6,724 bases of DNA from an uncultured Halomicronema sp. (GTDB taxonomy: Bacteria > Cyanobacteriota > Cyanobacteriia > Phormidesmidales > Phormidesmidaceae): positions 1-6,724 of the forward strand of contig CALCPB010000008.1 in the NCBI GenBank assembly GCA_937897665.1, given 5' to 3'. Below, one piece after another: positions 1 to 5,607 of the stretch. Each line of letters opens with the position of its first letter. The first letter of the stretch is position 1. The notes under the pieces are model-generated. The model worked only from the letters and a program-made list of their open reading frames with translations. It was not told where the DNA came from and searched no databases. The position numbers were made by a program, and so were the translations under genes.

Positions 1-1
1 G

Positions 2-832
2 TCGGTAATTGTGGGCTTTGCGATTGGGGAGCCGCTGCTGCGTTTGGCTGATACCGCTTTGGCCGCGATCGATGGCGGCGCCGGGTGGGGCAAATCAGTG
101 CTAGTCGGAGGCGGCTATGCCGTGGCGGGCCTCCTCTTGCTATTTGTCAATCCACCAGCAGAAAATCTGACGCCCCACGATGCCCCTCATCCCTGGGAAG
201 ACATTAAAGAAGGAGTGCGTTATCTGGGGCAGAAGCCGGTAGTGCGCAATGCCATTCTGCAGCTGGTCTTACTGTTTTCCGTGTTTGCGGCCCTGGCTGT
301 GTTAGCCGTGCGTCTGGCGGAAGTGATGCCCGCGATCAAGTCATCACAGTTTGGCTTTTTGCTCGCGGCAGCGGGGGCGGGCATGGCGGCGGGCGCTGCG
401 GTGATTGGGCAGTTTGGTCAGCGAATTAATCGAGGGCGACTCAGCCTTTTGGGTTCTCTGGGCATGGCGGGAGTGTTAGCGGCCATGGCGGGGGTGACAC
501 AGCAGCTCTGGCCGATCCTGACGCTCATTGCCCTATTGGGATTCTTTGCTGCATCCATTGGGATTCCCATGCAGACGACGATTCAAGAAGAAACGCCAGC
601 CGCCATGCGAGGCAAGGTGTTTGGCTTACAAAATAACGTGGTCAACATTGCCCTGAGTCTCCCCTTGGCGCTCGCCAGCATTGCCGAAAGCTGGCTCGGA
701 CTACCACTGGTTCTGCTGATCCTGGGTGGGGCCACCGCCACGGGGGGTCTGCGGACCTGGGATAGTGCCAGTACGGGTGATGACAGCACGGTAGACGCCT
801 CTCTGGCTGAGCAAGAGGGCGATCGCGCCTAG
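2..832 (+). CDS. Major facilitator superfamily (MFS) transporter, C-terminal part (5' truncated by window edge)
   Basis: The reading frame is open from the first bases and ends at TAG (830-832), giving 276 visible residues. The GTG at position 11 is not a convincing start, because the frame continues upstream and the protein begins inside a helix. The visible part has a cytoplasmic-loop-like stretch rich in P, H, D and E (about residues 48-75 counted from that GTG) between hydrophobic helices. Helices lie near residues 28-47, 80-101, 112-135, 144-163, 167-187 and 207-243, which suits the second half of a 12-helix MFS carrier. The segment around TIQEETPAAMRGKVFG (190-205) resembles the loop sequence of MFS_3-type (enterobactin exporter/effector-like) transporters, where MRGRV/F is typical. 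It ends in a hydrophilic acidic tail of about 25 residues. Substrate and direction cannot be read from the sequence; family membership suggests an exporter. It is co-directional with the glycosyltransferase 63 nt downstream, so they may be co-transcribed. Confidence 0.85.
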   Translation, partial: SVIVGFAIGEPLLRLADTALAAIDGGAGWGKSVLVGGGYAVAGLLLLFVNPPAENLTPHDAPHPWEDIKEGVRYLGQKPVVRNAILQLVLLFSVFAALAVLAVRLAEVMPAIKSSQFGFLLAAAGAGMAAGAAVIGQFGQRINRGRLSLLGSLGMAGVLAAMAGVTQQLWPILTLIALLGFFAASIGIPMQTTIQEETPAAMRGKVFGLQNNVVNIALSLPLALASIAESWLGLPLVLLILGGATATGGLRTWDSASTGDDSTVDASLAEQEGDRA

Positions 833-895
833 TTTTTAGGCGATTGTTGGTCAACTGCCCGCAATCAGCGGATAAAAAGGCTTCTTCCCTGTTAG

Positions 896-2077
896 ATGCA
901 TGTAGCATGGCTTGGCAAAAAATCACCGTTTTGTGGAAATGTCACCTACAGCCGAGAAATTACTCAAGCGTTGCTAGAGCGCGGTTACCAGGTTACCTTT
1001 CTACATTTTGATCACGGTCAGCCGCAGCCTGACGCCACTGGTGCTTGGGGGCGACCCACATCTGCACCCCTTTGCCAGGAAGTGGCTCTGCCGTTTCTTT
1101 TCAAGTCCCAAATTCTGACGGTGCCAGCCTGGAAATCCGGCAAACTGCTGCATAACGCTCTAGACCGGGTAAAGCCCGATGTCGTTCATGCTTCGCTGAC
1201 GCTGTCACCCTTAGACTTTCGGCTGCCCGAAATCTGTGCGTCTTTGCAATTGCCCTTGGTGGTGACGTTCCACCCGGCCTTTGATCGCAAGCTCAGAACG
1301 CTGAGTTCGGGTGCTCAGCACGTCACCTATCAGGTCTACGCCCCCATGCTGGCCCGCTGCGATCGCGTGATTGTTTTTTCTAAACTGCAGCGCGATTTAT
1401 TGATGCGCTTGGGGGTGCCCCCAGAGACGTTAGCGGTGATTCCAAACGGCGTCGATGTGGGGAAATATTCGCCTGGCCCATCGGCGATCAAATCGACTTT
1501 GCAAGTGCGCCAACTGCTGGTCTACCAGGGCCGTCTCTCTCCAGAAAAAAACGTTGAGGCCTTGCTGCGGGCGTGGCGACAAGCTCAGATGGGGCCTGAT
1601 TGCCTGCTGGCGATCGTGGGGAATGGCCCTTTAGAGTCCTCGTTGAAGCTATTTTATGGTCACGATGCTTCGATTCATTGGCTCGGGTTTGTCAAAGATG
1701 AAGCCCGCCGCATCGATATTCTGCGCGGAGCTGATGCCTTTTTGCTGCCCTCTCTGGTGGAGGGATTGTCGCTGTCGCTGCTAGAAGCAATGGCCTGCGG
1801 CACGGCCTGCATTGCCACCGATGCGGGAGCCGACGGAGAAGTTTTGGAGGATGGCGCGGGCATTGTGATTGATACTCAGCGAGTGAGCCATCAGCTGCAA
1901 ACCATTTTGCCGATCTTTCGCGACCATCCCGAAATGACGCGCTTATTAGGTCAAAAGGCCCGACAGCGGGTACTCGAACGCTATACCTTAACCAAAAACG
2001 TCTCTCAGGTGGAAGCGATTTACCACGAACTGACGCCGCCGACGCTGGCCTCTGAGTCCTCTTACATGATGCTGTAG
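896..2077 (+). CDS. GT4 family glycosyltransferase (group 1)
   Basis: A complete 393-residue protein with the GT-B fold pattern. The N-terminal acceptor domain (about 1-180) opens with a beta strand and a glycine-containing loop (HVAWLGKKSPFCGNVTYSRE). A linker motif VIPNGVDVGKYSPG (181-194) follows, then the C-terminal nucleotide-sugar-binding domain (about 205-375). That domain shows YQGRLSPEKNVEALLRAW (210-227), VGNGPL (241-246) and the retaining-GT4 EX7E signature, with glutamates 289 and 297 in EGLSLSLLEAMACGTACIATDAG. These motifs define a retaining glycosyltransferase using an NDP-sugar at the cytoplasmic face. Donor and acceptor (lipid, exopolysaccharide or other) are not determinable. 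It lacks the recognisable N terminus of SqdX or DgdA, so I do not assign those roles. The start is ATG 896; the only purine-rich stretch (AAAAAGG near 875-881) is too far upstream to be a good ribosome-binding site. Length is normal for the family, with no sign of damage. Confidence 0.92.
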   Translation: MHVAWLGKKSPFCGNVTYSREITQALLERGYQVTFLHFDHGQPQPDATGAWGRPTSAPLCQEVALPFLFKSQILTVPAWKSGKLLHNALDRVKPDVVHASLTLSPLDFRLPEICASLQLPLVVTFHPAFDRKLRTLSSGAQHVTYQVYAPMLARCDRVIVFSKLQRDLLMRLGVPPETLAVIPNGVDVGKYSPGPSAIKSTLQVRQLLVYQGRLSPEKNVEALLRAWRQAQMGPDCLLAIVGNGPLESSLKLFYGHDASIHWLGFVKDEARRIDILRGADAFLLPSLVEGLSLSLLEAMACGTACIATDAGADGEVLEDGAGIVIDTQRVSHQLQTILPIFRDHPEMTRLLGQKARQRVLERYTLTKNVSQVEAIYHELTPPTLASESSYMML

Positions 2078-2125
2078 CAGCAGGGCTATTAGAGTCTGAA
2101 TCGAGGTCTGACCCGACCAACGGGA

Positions 2126-2148
2126 CTGTTGCCGGCATCGCCCAACAG
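2126..2148. terminator. Hairpin between convergent genes, possible weak bidirectional terminator
   Basis: CTGTTG (2126-2131) pairs with CAACAG (2143-2148). Inside, GGC pairs with GCC around an ATC loop, leaving a two-base bulge, for about nine base pairs in total. It lies in the 89-nt gap between the 3' ends of the glycosyltransferase and the SRPBCC gene, where a shared terminator would be expected. No T run follows on either strand, so intrinsic termination is doubtful. Confidence 0.25.
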
Positions 2149-2166
2149 GGGCTTGCAGGTCACGAT

Positions 2167-2709
2167 TTACCAGACTTCAGGACGGGGCTTTTGGCTGGGT
2201 AGCGCTGTTGTCGTCGCCTCTTCAGCGGCCCGGGCGATCGCCGCTGCCATTCTTGAGGCAAAGGGTCTGAGCACTGACCAGGCCACCGGCGACAGCCAGC
2301 CACGCAAACTGATGGAATAGGAAATCCGAGTGCCCCACACCGTTGATTCCAGACGATAGACGACGCGCTCCTCAAGCCCTGGTACCGGAAACAACCGGAC
2401 GCTAATCAGCTCGTGGGGAGAGACGCGCTCGATAAAAATACGAATGGGAATGGGCAACCAGCGGGGAAACACCCGATAAATCAAACCGGGTTTGGCCATC
2501 AGGCCGCGAGGCGCGTTGGTACTCTCAATCAGCGGATGCCAAGAGGCGAGGTCAGCCAGGTTACTCAGGGTTTGCCAAAGCGTTTCGACTGGGGCGGAGC
2601 TGAGAGCTTGATAGGTCTGATAAAAAGACTGCTTAGCGTCCGCGTTAGGGGCCTGAGACGAGTGAATTGAGCAAGGGGGTTGCCGTCTAAAAAAACGAAA
2701 AACTTTCAT
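2167..2709 (-). CDS. SRPBCC (polyketide cyclase/START-like) family protein
   Basis: A 180-residue protein reading from ATG 2709-2707 to TAA 2169-2167. Residues 1-27 form a basic, then polar leader with no clear signal peptide or membrane segment. The SRPBCC-type helix-grip domain spans about 30-165. It begins with a strand and the characteristic early helix VETLWQTLSNLADLASWHPL (41-60), the 'xxVWxxLxDxxxxxxWxP' pattern of polyketide cyclase/dehydrase and coenzyme Q-binding relatives. Beta strands follow (YRVFPRWLPIPIRIFIERV; ERVVYRLESTVWGTRISYSI), then a long C-terminal helix (about 140-165). This fold binds hydrophobic ligands, but the ligand cannot be predicted here. No Shine-Dalgarno sequence precedes the ATG. 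No alternative Met occurs before residue 71, and that start would cut into the domain, so the long start is preferred. It is divergent from hemF across a 499-nt spacer, with no functional link evident. Confidence 0.8.
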   Translation of the reverse strand: MKVFRFFRRQPPCSIHSSQAPNADAKQSFYQTYQALSSAPVETLWQTLSNLADLASWHPLIESTNAPRGLMAKPGLIYRVFPRWLPIPIRIFIERVSPHELISVRLFPVPGLEERVVYRLESTVWGTRISYSISLRGWLSPVAWSVLRPFASRMAAAIARAAEEATTTALPSQKPRPEVW

Positions 2710-2722
2710 GGTGAGGAAATGT

Positions 2723-2780
2723 GACGATGGTCTTAATAGAAAGAACGTTTTCTAGCCTGCGGTAATAGACTGGCATCGTC
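2723..2780 (-). repeat. Inverted repeat in the leader of the SRPBCC gene
   Basis: GACGATG (2723-2729) is the exact reverse complement of CATCGTC (2774-2780). The adjoining GTCT (2730-2733) pairs with AGAC (2767-2770) if a three-base TGG bulge is allowed. The 33-nt interior contains a small AGAAA/TTTCT stem. It sits 14-71 nt upstream of the SRPBCC start codon, so it would be a structured 5' leader if transcription starts upstream of it. Role unknown; chance is possible. Confidence 0.3.
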
Positions 2781-2831
2781 TCCCAGCGACGTTTTAGAGT
2801 CGTATTGCCAAAATATTTGAGTCTGGGGAAT

Positions 2832-2847
2832 TGTAAGCGTTAATACA
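2832..2847. promoter_or_regulatory. Predicted NtcA-binding site (TGTA-N8-TACA)
   Basis: The sequence reads TGTAAGCGTTAATACA, a full match to the cyanobacterial NtcA consensus GTA-N8-TAC including the flanking T and A. NtcA is the CRP-family global nitrogen regulator that activates class II-type promoters when 2-oxoglutarate is high. Toward the + strand, a TAN3T box (TAATGT, 2866-2871) begins 19 nt after the TAC. Toward the - strand, TATTTT (2815-2810) begins 17 nt after it. Both spacings are slightly shorter than the usual 20-24 nt. An eight-of-eight match is expected by chance less than once per 60 kb of sequence. The dyad symmetry leaves the direction open. Confidence 0.5.
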
Positions 2848-2860
2848 TTGACGTCAATGT
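2845..2860. promoter_or_regulatory. Perfect 16-bp palindrome overlapping the NtcA box (operator candidate)
   Basis: ACATTGACGTCAATGT equals its own reverse complement over all 16 bases and shares its first three bases with the NtcA-type box. It lies between that box and the -10-like TAATGT, where a bound protein would interfere with or modify promoter use. It resembles a dimeric operator; the binding protein is unknown. It contains a TTGACG that could pose as a -35 element. Confidence 0.4.
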
Positions 2861-2865
2861 CTTGC

Positions 2866-2871
2866 TAATGT
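2866..2871 (+). promoter_or_regulatory. -10 box candidate (TAATGT) for a + strand transcript
   Basis: TAATGT fits TAN3T, the -10 form seen at NtcA-activated promoters. A transcript would begin near 2878-2881, which places the centre of the NtcA box (2839.5) about 39-41 nt upstream, as expected for NtcA activation. Inferred from spacing only. Confidence 0.35.
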
Positions 2872-2877
2872 TCAATC

Positions 2878-2943
2878 ACCAGCGGTGCTGATTCGGGTTC
2901 CCGTCTCAAAAATTTAGGCTTCTCAATATTGAGAAATGTTTTT
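2878..2943 (+). ncRNA. Candidate NtcA-controlled small RNA (about 65 nt)
   Basis: The predicted start near 2878-2881 follows from the -10 box and NtcA box; the predicted end is the T run at 2939-2943. The region has no ORF of note. At its 5' end CAGC (2880-2883) can pair with GCTG (2887-2890), or CACC (2877-2880) with GGTG (2884-2887) if the transcript starts one base earlier. Next comes CGGGTTCCCG (2894-2903), then the terminator hairpin. Size, promoter type and terminator resemble the nitrogen-stress sRNA NsiR4 (NtcA-activated, about 64 nt in Synechocystis, acting on the mRNA of the glutamine synthetase inactivating factor IF7). I could not compare sequences, so homology is only suggested. 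Alternatively, this could be the attenuated leader of hemF, whose start codon is 260 nt beyond the hairpin. Confidence 0.35.
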
Positions 2944-2946
2944 GAG
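2905..2946. terminator. Intrinsic terminator-like hairpin with T runs on both sides
   Basis: The core TTCTCAATATTGAGAA (2920-2935) is a perfect 16-bp palindrome, usable as a six-base-pair stem with an ATAT loop. On the + strand it is followed by ATGTTTTT (2936-2943). On the - strand it is followed by GCCTAAATTTTTGAG. In addition, CTCAAAAA (2905-2912) is fully complementary to TTTTTGAG (2939-2946), so the whole 42 nt can fold as one long hairpin with an internal loop. This looks like an A-tract/hairpin/T-tract bidirectional terminator. The stem is AT-rich, so its strength is uncertain. Confidence 0.55.
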
Positions 2947-3001
2947 CAGCCATTCAACCCTCGATTCACGGTAGGGTAAAAATCGTTCAATTCCTGCTAG
3001 G

Positions 3002-3088
3002 TCAAGGGATTGGTTGTGTTTGAACGGCGACTTCCATCGGTTCTTCCAGGTCGTCAGTATCCCGCTTCAAAACATCCTTGCCAGCCAT
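3002..3088 (-). CDS. Possible 28-residue hydrophilic micro-ORF (doubtful)
   Basis: ATG (3088-3086) to TGA (3004-3002) encodes 28 residues beginning MAGKDVLKRDTDDLEEPMEV, rich in D, E and K with no hydrophobic segment. The codons (GAC, GAA, CTG, GTC, GCC) resemble those of neighbouring genes. No Shine-Dalgarno sequence precedes the ATG. The bidirectional hairpin at 2905-2946 would terminate its transcript about 55-95 nt after the stop. I do not recognise it; it could be a real small protein, a remnant of a longer gene, or chance. Confidence 0.13.
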   Translation of the reverse strand: MAGKDVLKRDTDDLEEPMEVAVQTQPIP

Positions 3089-3194
3089 CAAAAGTGTGGC
3101 ATACCTAGGGGGGATTTGCAGCTAGTGAGGTCTCGCTTGACCCGGTTTTCGGCCCGACCTTAACGCTGCGATTCACTACATCACCCTGCTGATT

Positions 3195-3198
3195 AGGA
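3195..3198 (+). promoter_or_regulatory. Ribosome-binding site of hemF
   Basis: AGGA within GATTAGGATT lies 10 nt upstream of the ATG at 3209, a slightly long but workable spacing. It supports this start over internal Met codons such as residue 32. Confidence 0.45.
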
Positions 3199-3208
3199 TT
3201 GTCACCCT

Positions 3209-4255
3209 ATGACGACTTTTTCCGCGCCTCAGCGCTCTCAATCGACCTCGCCGACCCCGGCTGCTCCCCCGGCTGATTCTCGCGATCGCGTCAGTCAGTT
3301 TATGCAGGGTATTCAAGATGAGATTTGCCAGGGGCTAGAGGCGTTAGATGGGGGGGCAACCTTTCAGCAAGATCAGTGGGAACGCCCCGAGGGCGGCGGC
3401 GGTCGCTCGCGCGTGATCAAGCAGGGCGGCGTGTTTGAGCAGGGCGGCGTTAACTTTTCAGAGGTGTGGGGCGAGCAGTTACCCCCCTCGATTTTGGTGC
3501 AGCGTCCCGAAGCGGCGGGCCACGGCTTTTATGCCACCGGCACGTCCATGGTGTTACACCCCCATAATCCCTACATTCCCACCGTTCACCTCAACTACCG
3601 CTATTTTGAAGCCGGGCCGGTCTGGTGGTTTGGCGGCGGTATTGACCTCACGCCCTACTATCCCAACGTGGCGGATGTCCAGCATTTTCACCGTACGCTG
3701 AAGGCCACCTGCGATCGCCACCATGCCAACTACTATCCCGGCTTTAAGCAGTGGTGTGATGAGTATTTTTACCTCAAGCACCGCAACGAAACGCGTGGGG
3801 TAGGGGGCATTTTCTTTGATTATCAAGATGGGTTAGGGCAGCTCTATCGAGGGCCGAATGAGACCGGGGAGGCCGCTCAGTACAGCCAGCAAGTGGGAGA
3901 TCTGCCCCAGCGCAGTTGGGAAGAGCTGTTTGCCTTTGTGAGTGACTGCGGCCAAGCCTTTTTGCCCGCCTATGTGCCAATTGCCGAGCAGTCTAAAGAC
4001 CGCCCCTATGGCGAGCGCGAGCGTGATTTTCAGCTCTATCGCCGGGGTCGCTATGTGGAATTTAACCTGGTTTATGACCGGGGTACGATTTTTGGGCTGC
4101 AAACCAATGGCCGTACGGAATCGATCTTGATGTCGCTGCCCCCCCTCGTGCGTTGGGAATACAGCTATCAGCCCGAACCCGGTACGCCGGAGCAGCAGCT
4201 ATACGATGTGTTTCTCAAACCACAAGACTGGCTATCCGACGGCTTTAAGCTTTAG
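3209..4255 (+). CDS. hemF: Oxygen-dependent coproporphyrinogen III oxidase
   Basis: HemF oxidatively decarboxylates two propionates of coproporphyrinogen III to vinyl groups with O2, giving protoporphyrinogen IX for heme, chlorophyll and bilin synthesis. It is a soluble, homodimeric, cofactor-free enzyme. The 348-residue product has the usual family length. Residues 1-25 are a poorly conserved S/T/P/A-rich leader. The conserved core includes [19 protein letters not shown] (66-84), [19 protein letters not shown] (116-134), [14 protein letters not shown] (138-151), [11 protein letters not shown] (159-169), [18 protein letters not shown] (175-192), RGVGGIFFD (196-204), [20 protein letters not shown] (279-298) and [12 protein letters not shown] (301-312). 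The histidines and arginines of these blocks, thought to act in catalysis and substrate carboxylate binding, are present, so the gene looks intact. The segment [20 protein letters not shown] (212-231) matches the insert typical of cyanobacterial HemF. It stands alone, divergent from the SRPBCC gene and convergent with dnaJ. Cyanobacteria usually also carry hemN for low oxygen, not seen here. Confidence 0.98.
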   Translation: MTTFSAPQRSQSTSPTPAAPPADSRDRVSQFMQGIQDEICQGLEALDGGATFQQDQWERPEGGGGRSRVIKQGGVFEQGGVNFSEVWGEQLPPSILVQRPEAAGHGFYATGTSMVLHPHNPYIPTVHLNYRYFEAGPVWWFGGGIDLTPYYPNVADVQHFHRTLKATCDRHHANYYPGFKQWCDEYFYLKHRNETRGVGGIFFDYQDGLGQLYRGPNETGEAAQYSQQVGDLPQRSWEELFAFVSDCGQAFLPAYVPIAEQSKDRPYGERERDFQLYRRGRYVEFNLVYDRGTIFGLQTNGRTESILMSLPPLVRWEYSYQPEPGTPEQQLYDVFLKPQDWLSDGFKL

Positions 4256-4316
4256 TCTCGGTCGCGCAGCAAACTGCCTGCTTGCCAAGCGTGATTCGTA
4301 GAGGATTCGTTAATCT

Positions 4317-4337
4317 CTGCCTTCTTTTGGAGGGTAG
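4317..4337 (+). terminator. Hairpin downstream of hemF, terminator or Shine-Dalgarno-hiding element
   Basis: CTGCCTTC (4317-4324) pairs with GAGGGTAG (4330-4337) over eight positions, two of them G-T wobbles, with a five-base loop TTTTG. It lies 62 nt after the hemF stop and is followed by only TTTC, so it is at best a weak terminator. Its 3' arm contains the Shine-Dalgarno-like GGAGGG (4329-4334) of the next small ORF. Confidence 0.3.
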
Positions 4338-4341
4338 TTTC

Positions 4342-4491
4342 ATGACAGTCAGGAAAACCAGCAACCCTCGATATTGTGAGGCGAGACATCTTTCATCCGG
4401 ATCCGGCGCGGCAAATTTCCAGCCCAGAATATTCTTTCACAAAGATGAAATAGCCCTGCTATTCCTGTGGGAAAGCCAATTAGGAAGATAA
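4342..4491 (+). CDS. Possible 49-residue small protein (hypothetical)
   Basis: The frame opens upstream at ATG 4282, but ATG 4342 is the better start because GGAGGG (4329-4334) lies seven bases before it, the best Shine-Dalgarno match in the window. The product begins MTVRKTSNPRYCEARHLSSG and ends at TAA 4489-4491. It is basic at the N terminus with one cysteine, has an aliphatic/aromatic C-terminal stretch (IALLFLW), and no recognisable domain. Against it: AGA, AGG and ATA codons are far more frequent than in neighbouring genes, and the Shine-Dalgarno sequence sits in a hairpin. I do not recognise it and consider it a candidate only. Confidence 0.2.
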   Translation: MTVRKTSNPRYCEARHLSSGSGAANFQPRIFFHKDEIALLFLWESQLGR

Positions 4492-4607
4492 GGGCGATCG
4501 CCAAAGGGCTCCGACAATTTGCGTTTCCGCCCTGAGATGAAGTGCCAGATTATCTGCGTGAATTGCTCAATGCGGTTCTGTGACCTCAATGAGAAAGCAG
4601 CCGAGGC

Positions 4608-5591
4608 TTAGCGAGAAACGGTTTGCCGAGGCTGCAACAGAGCCGTGCGGGGGTTGAAGGATTCAAGCTCTCTCAGCTCTTGGTAAAGAGCCCGTTCGCG
4701 ATCGCTCACCGTAGGCGGCACGACAATTTCGACCTCAACGATTTGATCGCCTCGACGATCTCGCCCCACGACATAACCGCGCCCAGCGAGTCGCAGGCGC
4801 TTACCAGTCTGCACGCCAGCTGGCATCGTGAGCTGCACCGGCCCATCCAGCGTCGGTACGGTGATGGTGCCGCCTAGAGTCGCCTCACTAGGCGTCACCG
4901 GAATGCGGCAGAACACATCGTTGCCCGTCAACTTAAACAGCGGGTGGGGTTCCACCTCAATGCGCAGATAGAGGTTACCGCCGCCAATGCCTTGCCCCTT
5001 TAGACGAATGCGCTGGCCAGTGACCATACCGGGAGGCATCTCGACCTCGATCGCCCGACCATCTTCGAGCCGAATTCGCTCTTGTCCGCCGGCATAGGCG
5101 CGCTCTAGCGGCACGGTGAGCGTCGCCTCCGCATCCCGTCGCGGGTTCGGGCGCGCTGCTGCCGTCCGAGGCTCACTCGCAGAGCGGGATGACGAGGCAG
5201 TCTCGCTGCGATAGCGTGGGGCCTCTGCTGAGCGTCCGTTGCTGTTAGGAGATGATTCACCTCGGCGGTTGAGCAGCTGATCAACAAAGGAGTTGAAGTC
5301 ACCCAGATCGCCAAACTCTAAGTTGTTGAAGGAAAACTGACTAACCCGCTGGCGAAAGCCCTTTTGCTTCCAAAAGCTGCTGTACTCTTCGTATTGCGAT
5401 CGCTTCTCAGGGTCAGAGAGGATTTCGTAGGCCTCACCCAACAGCTTGAACTGTTCCTCAGCGGCCTTATCGCCGGGGTTGAGGTCAGGGTGATACTTCC
5501 GTGCCAGCTGACGATAGGCCTGCTTCACCTCGGCGGACGAAGCAGTTTGATTGACCCCTAGAATTTCAAAGTAGTTGCGAAAGTTTTGCAT
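4608..5591 (-). CDS. dnaJ: Type II DnaJ (Hsp40) co-chaperone of the dnaK3 operon
   Basis: This 327-residue protein is a J-domain co-chaperone that stimulates DnaK ATPase activity and delivers substrates. The J domain spans about 5-72 with the catalytic HPD tripeptide at 34-36, in QLARKYHPDLNPGD. A linker (about 73-152) begins with aromatic and Gly/Phe-containing sequence (FSFNNLEFGDLGDF) and continues as a Ser/Arg/Ala-rich low-complexity stretch (about 112-152). The two C-terminal beta-sandwich substrate-binding domains follow (about 153-225 and 228-294). They include PPGMVTGQRIRLKGQGIGGG in the first and VTPSEATLGGTITVPTLDG (232-250) in the second. There are no CXXCXGXG repeats, so no zinc finger, making it a type II (DnaJB/CbpA-like) protein. 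It lies 90 nt downstream of and co-directional with dnaK, matching the cyanobacterial dnaK3-dnaJ pair. The start is ATG 5591-5589 with no Shine-Dalgarno sequence; an inverted repeat precedes it. It appears intact. Confidence 0.93.
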   Translation of the reverse strand: MQNFRNYFEILGVNQTASSAEVKQAYRQLARKYHPDLNPGDKAAEEQFKLLGEAYEILSDPEKRSQYEEYSSFWKQKGFRQRVSQFSFNNLEFGDLGDFNSFVDQLLNRRGESSPNSNGRSAEAPRYRSETASSSRSASEPRTAAARPNPRRDAEATLTVPLERAYAGGQERIRLEDGRAIEVEMPPGMVTGQRIRLKGQGIGGGNLYLRIEVEPHPLFKLTGNDVFCRIPVTPSEATLGGTITVPTLDGPVQLTMPAGVQTGKRLRLAGRGYVVGRDRRGDQIVEVEIVVPPTVSDRERALYQELRELESFNPRTALLQPRQTVSR

Positions 5592-5607
5592 AAACGCAGT
5601 TTCAGCA

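Larger units (their letters stand above)
2947..3208. other. Upstream region of hemF, no recognised gene
   Basis: This 262-nt stretch leads into hemF. It holds one short - strand ORF (3002-3088), listed separately. CGTTCAA (2984-2990) and TTGAACG (3020-3026) form an inverted repeat with a 29-nt loop. The heptamer TCACCCT occurs twice (3181-3187 and 3202-3208), exactly 21 bp apart, with the second copy abutting the hemF ATG. A TTGACC (3137-3142) could be a -35 element, but the hexamer 17 nt further on (TTAACG) is a poor -10, so I cannot name the hemF promoter. Confidence 0.4.
4256..4607. other. Convergent intergenic region between hemF and dnaJ
   Basis: This 352-nt gap holds a hairpin at 4317-4337, a possible small ORF at 4342-4491, a 10-bp palindrome CCGGATCCGG (4397-4406) and a HIP1 site within GGCGATCGCC (4493-4502). 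CATCTTT (4387-4393) and AAAGATG (4441-4447) are complementary but 47 nt apart. No strong GC-rich hairpin with a T run is visible for either gene. The best hemF terminator candidate is the 4317-4337 hairpin; a weak GCAGCC/GGCTGC pair overlaps the dnaJ stop (4597-4635). Confidence 0.5.

Noticed and set aside
1692..2138. A 148-residue minus-strand ORF
   Set aside because: It lies opposite the catalytic domain of the glycosyltransferase, whose motifs are clear on the + strand.
2413..2670. An 85-residue plus-strand ORF
   Set aside because: It is antisense to the SRPBCC domain, which has a coherent fold pattern on the - strand.
2848..2876. Standard -35/-10 promoter: TTGACG (2848-2853) with TTCAAT (2871-2876) at 17-nt spacing
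   Set aside because: The -10 is poor, and the TTGACG is part of the palindrome. The NtcA box plus TAATGT is a better explanation, though both could contribute.
3137..3165. hemF promoter TTGACC-N17-TTAACG
   Set aside because: Only two of six -10 positions match TATAAT, too weak to call a promoter.
4493..4502. GGCGATCGCC as a local operator
   Set aside because: It is a HIP1 copy, one of ten in the window, and needs no local regulatory explanation.
4597..4635. GCAGCC/GGCTGC stem as dnaJ terminator
   Set aside because: Six pairs with a 27-nt loop overlapping the stop codon and followed by only TTTCTC is not a convincing intrinsic terminator.
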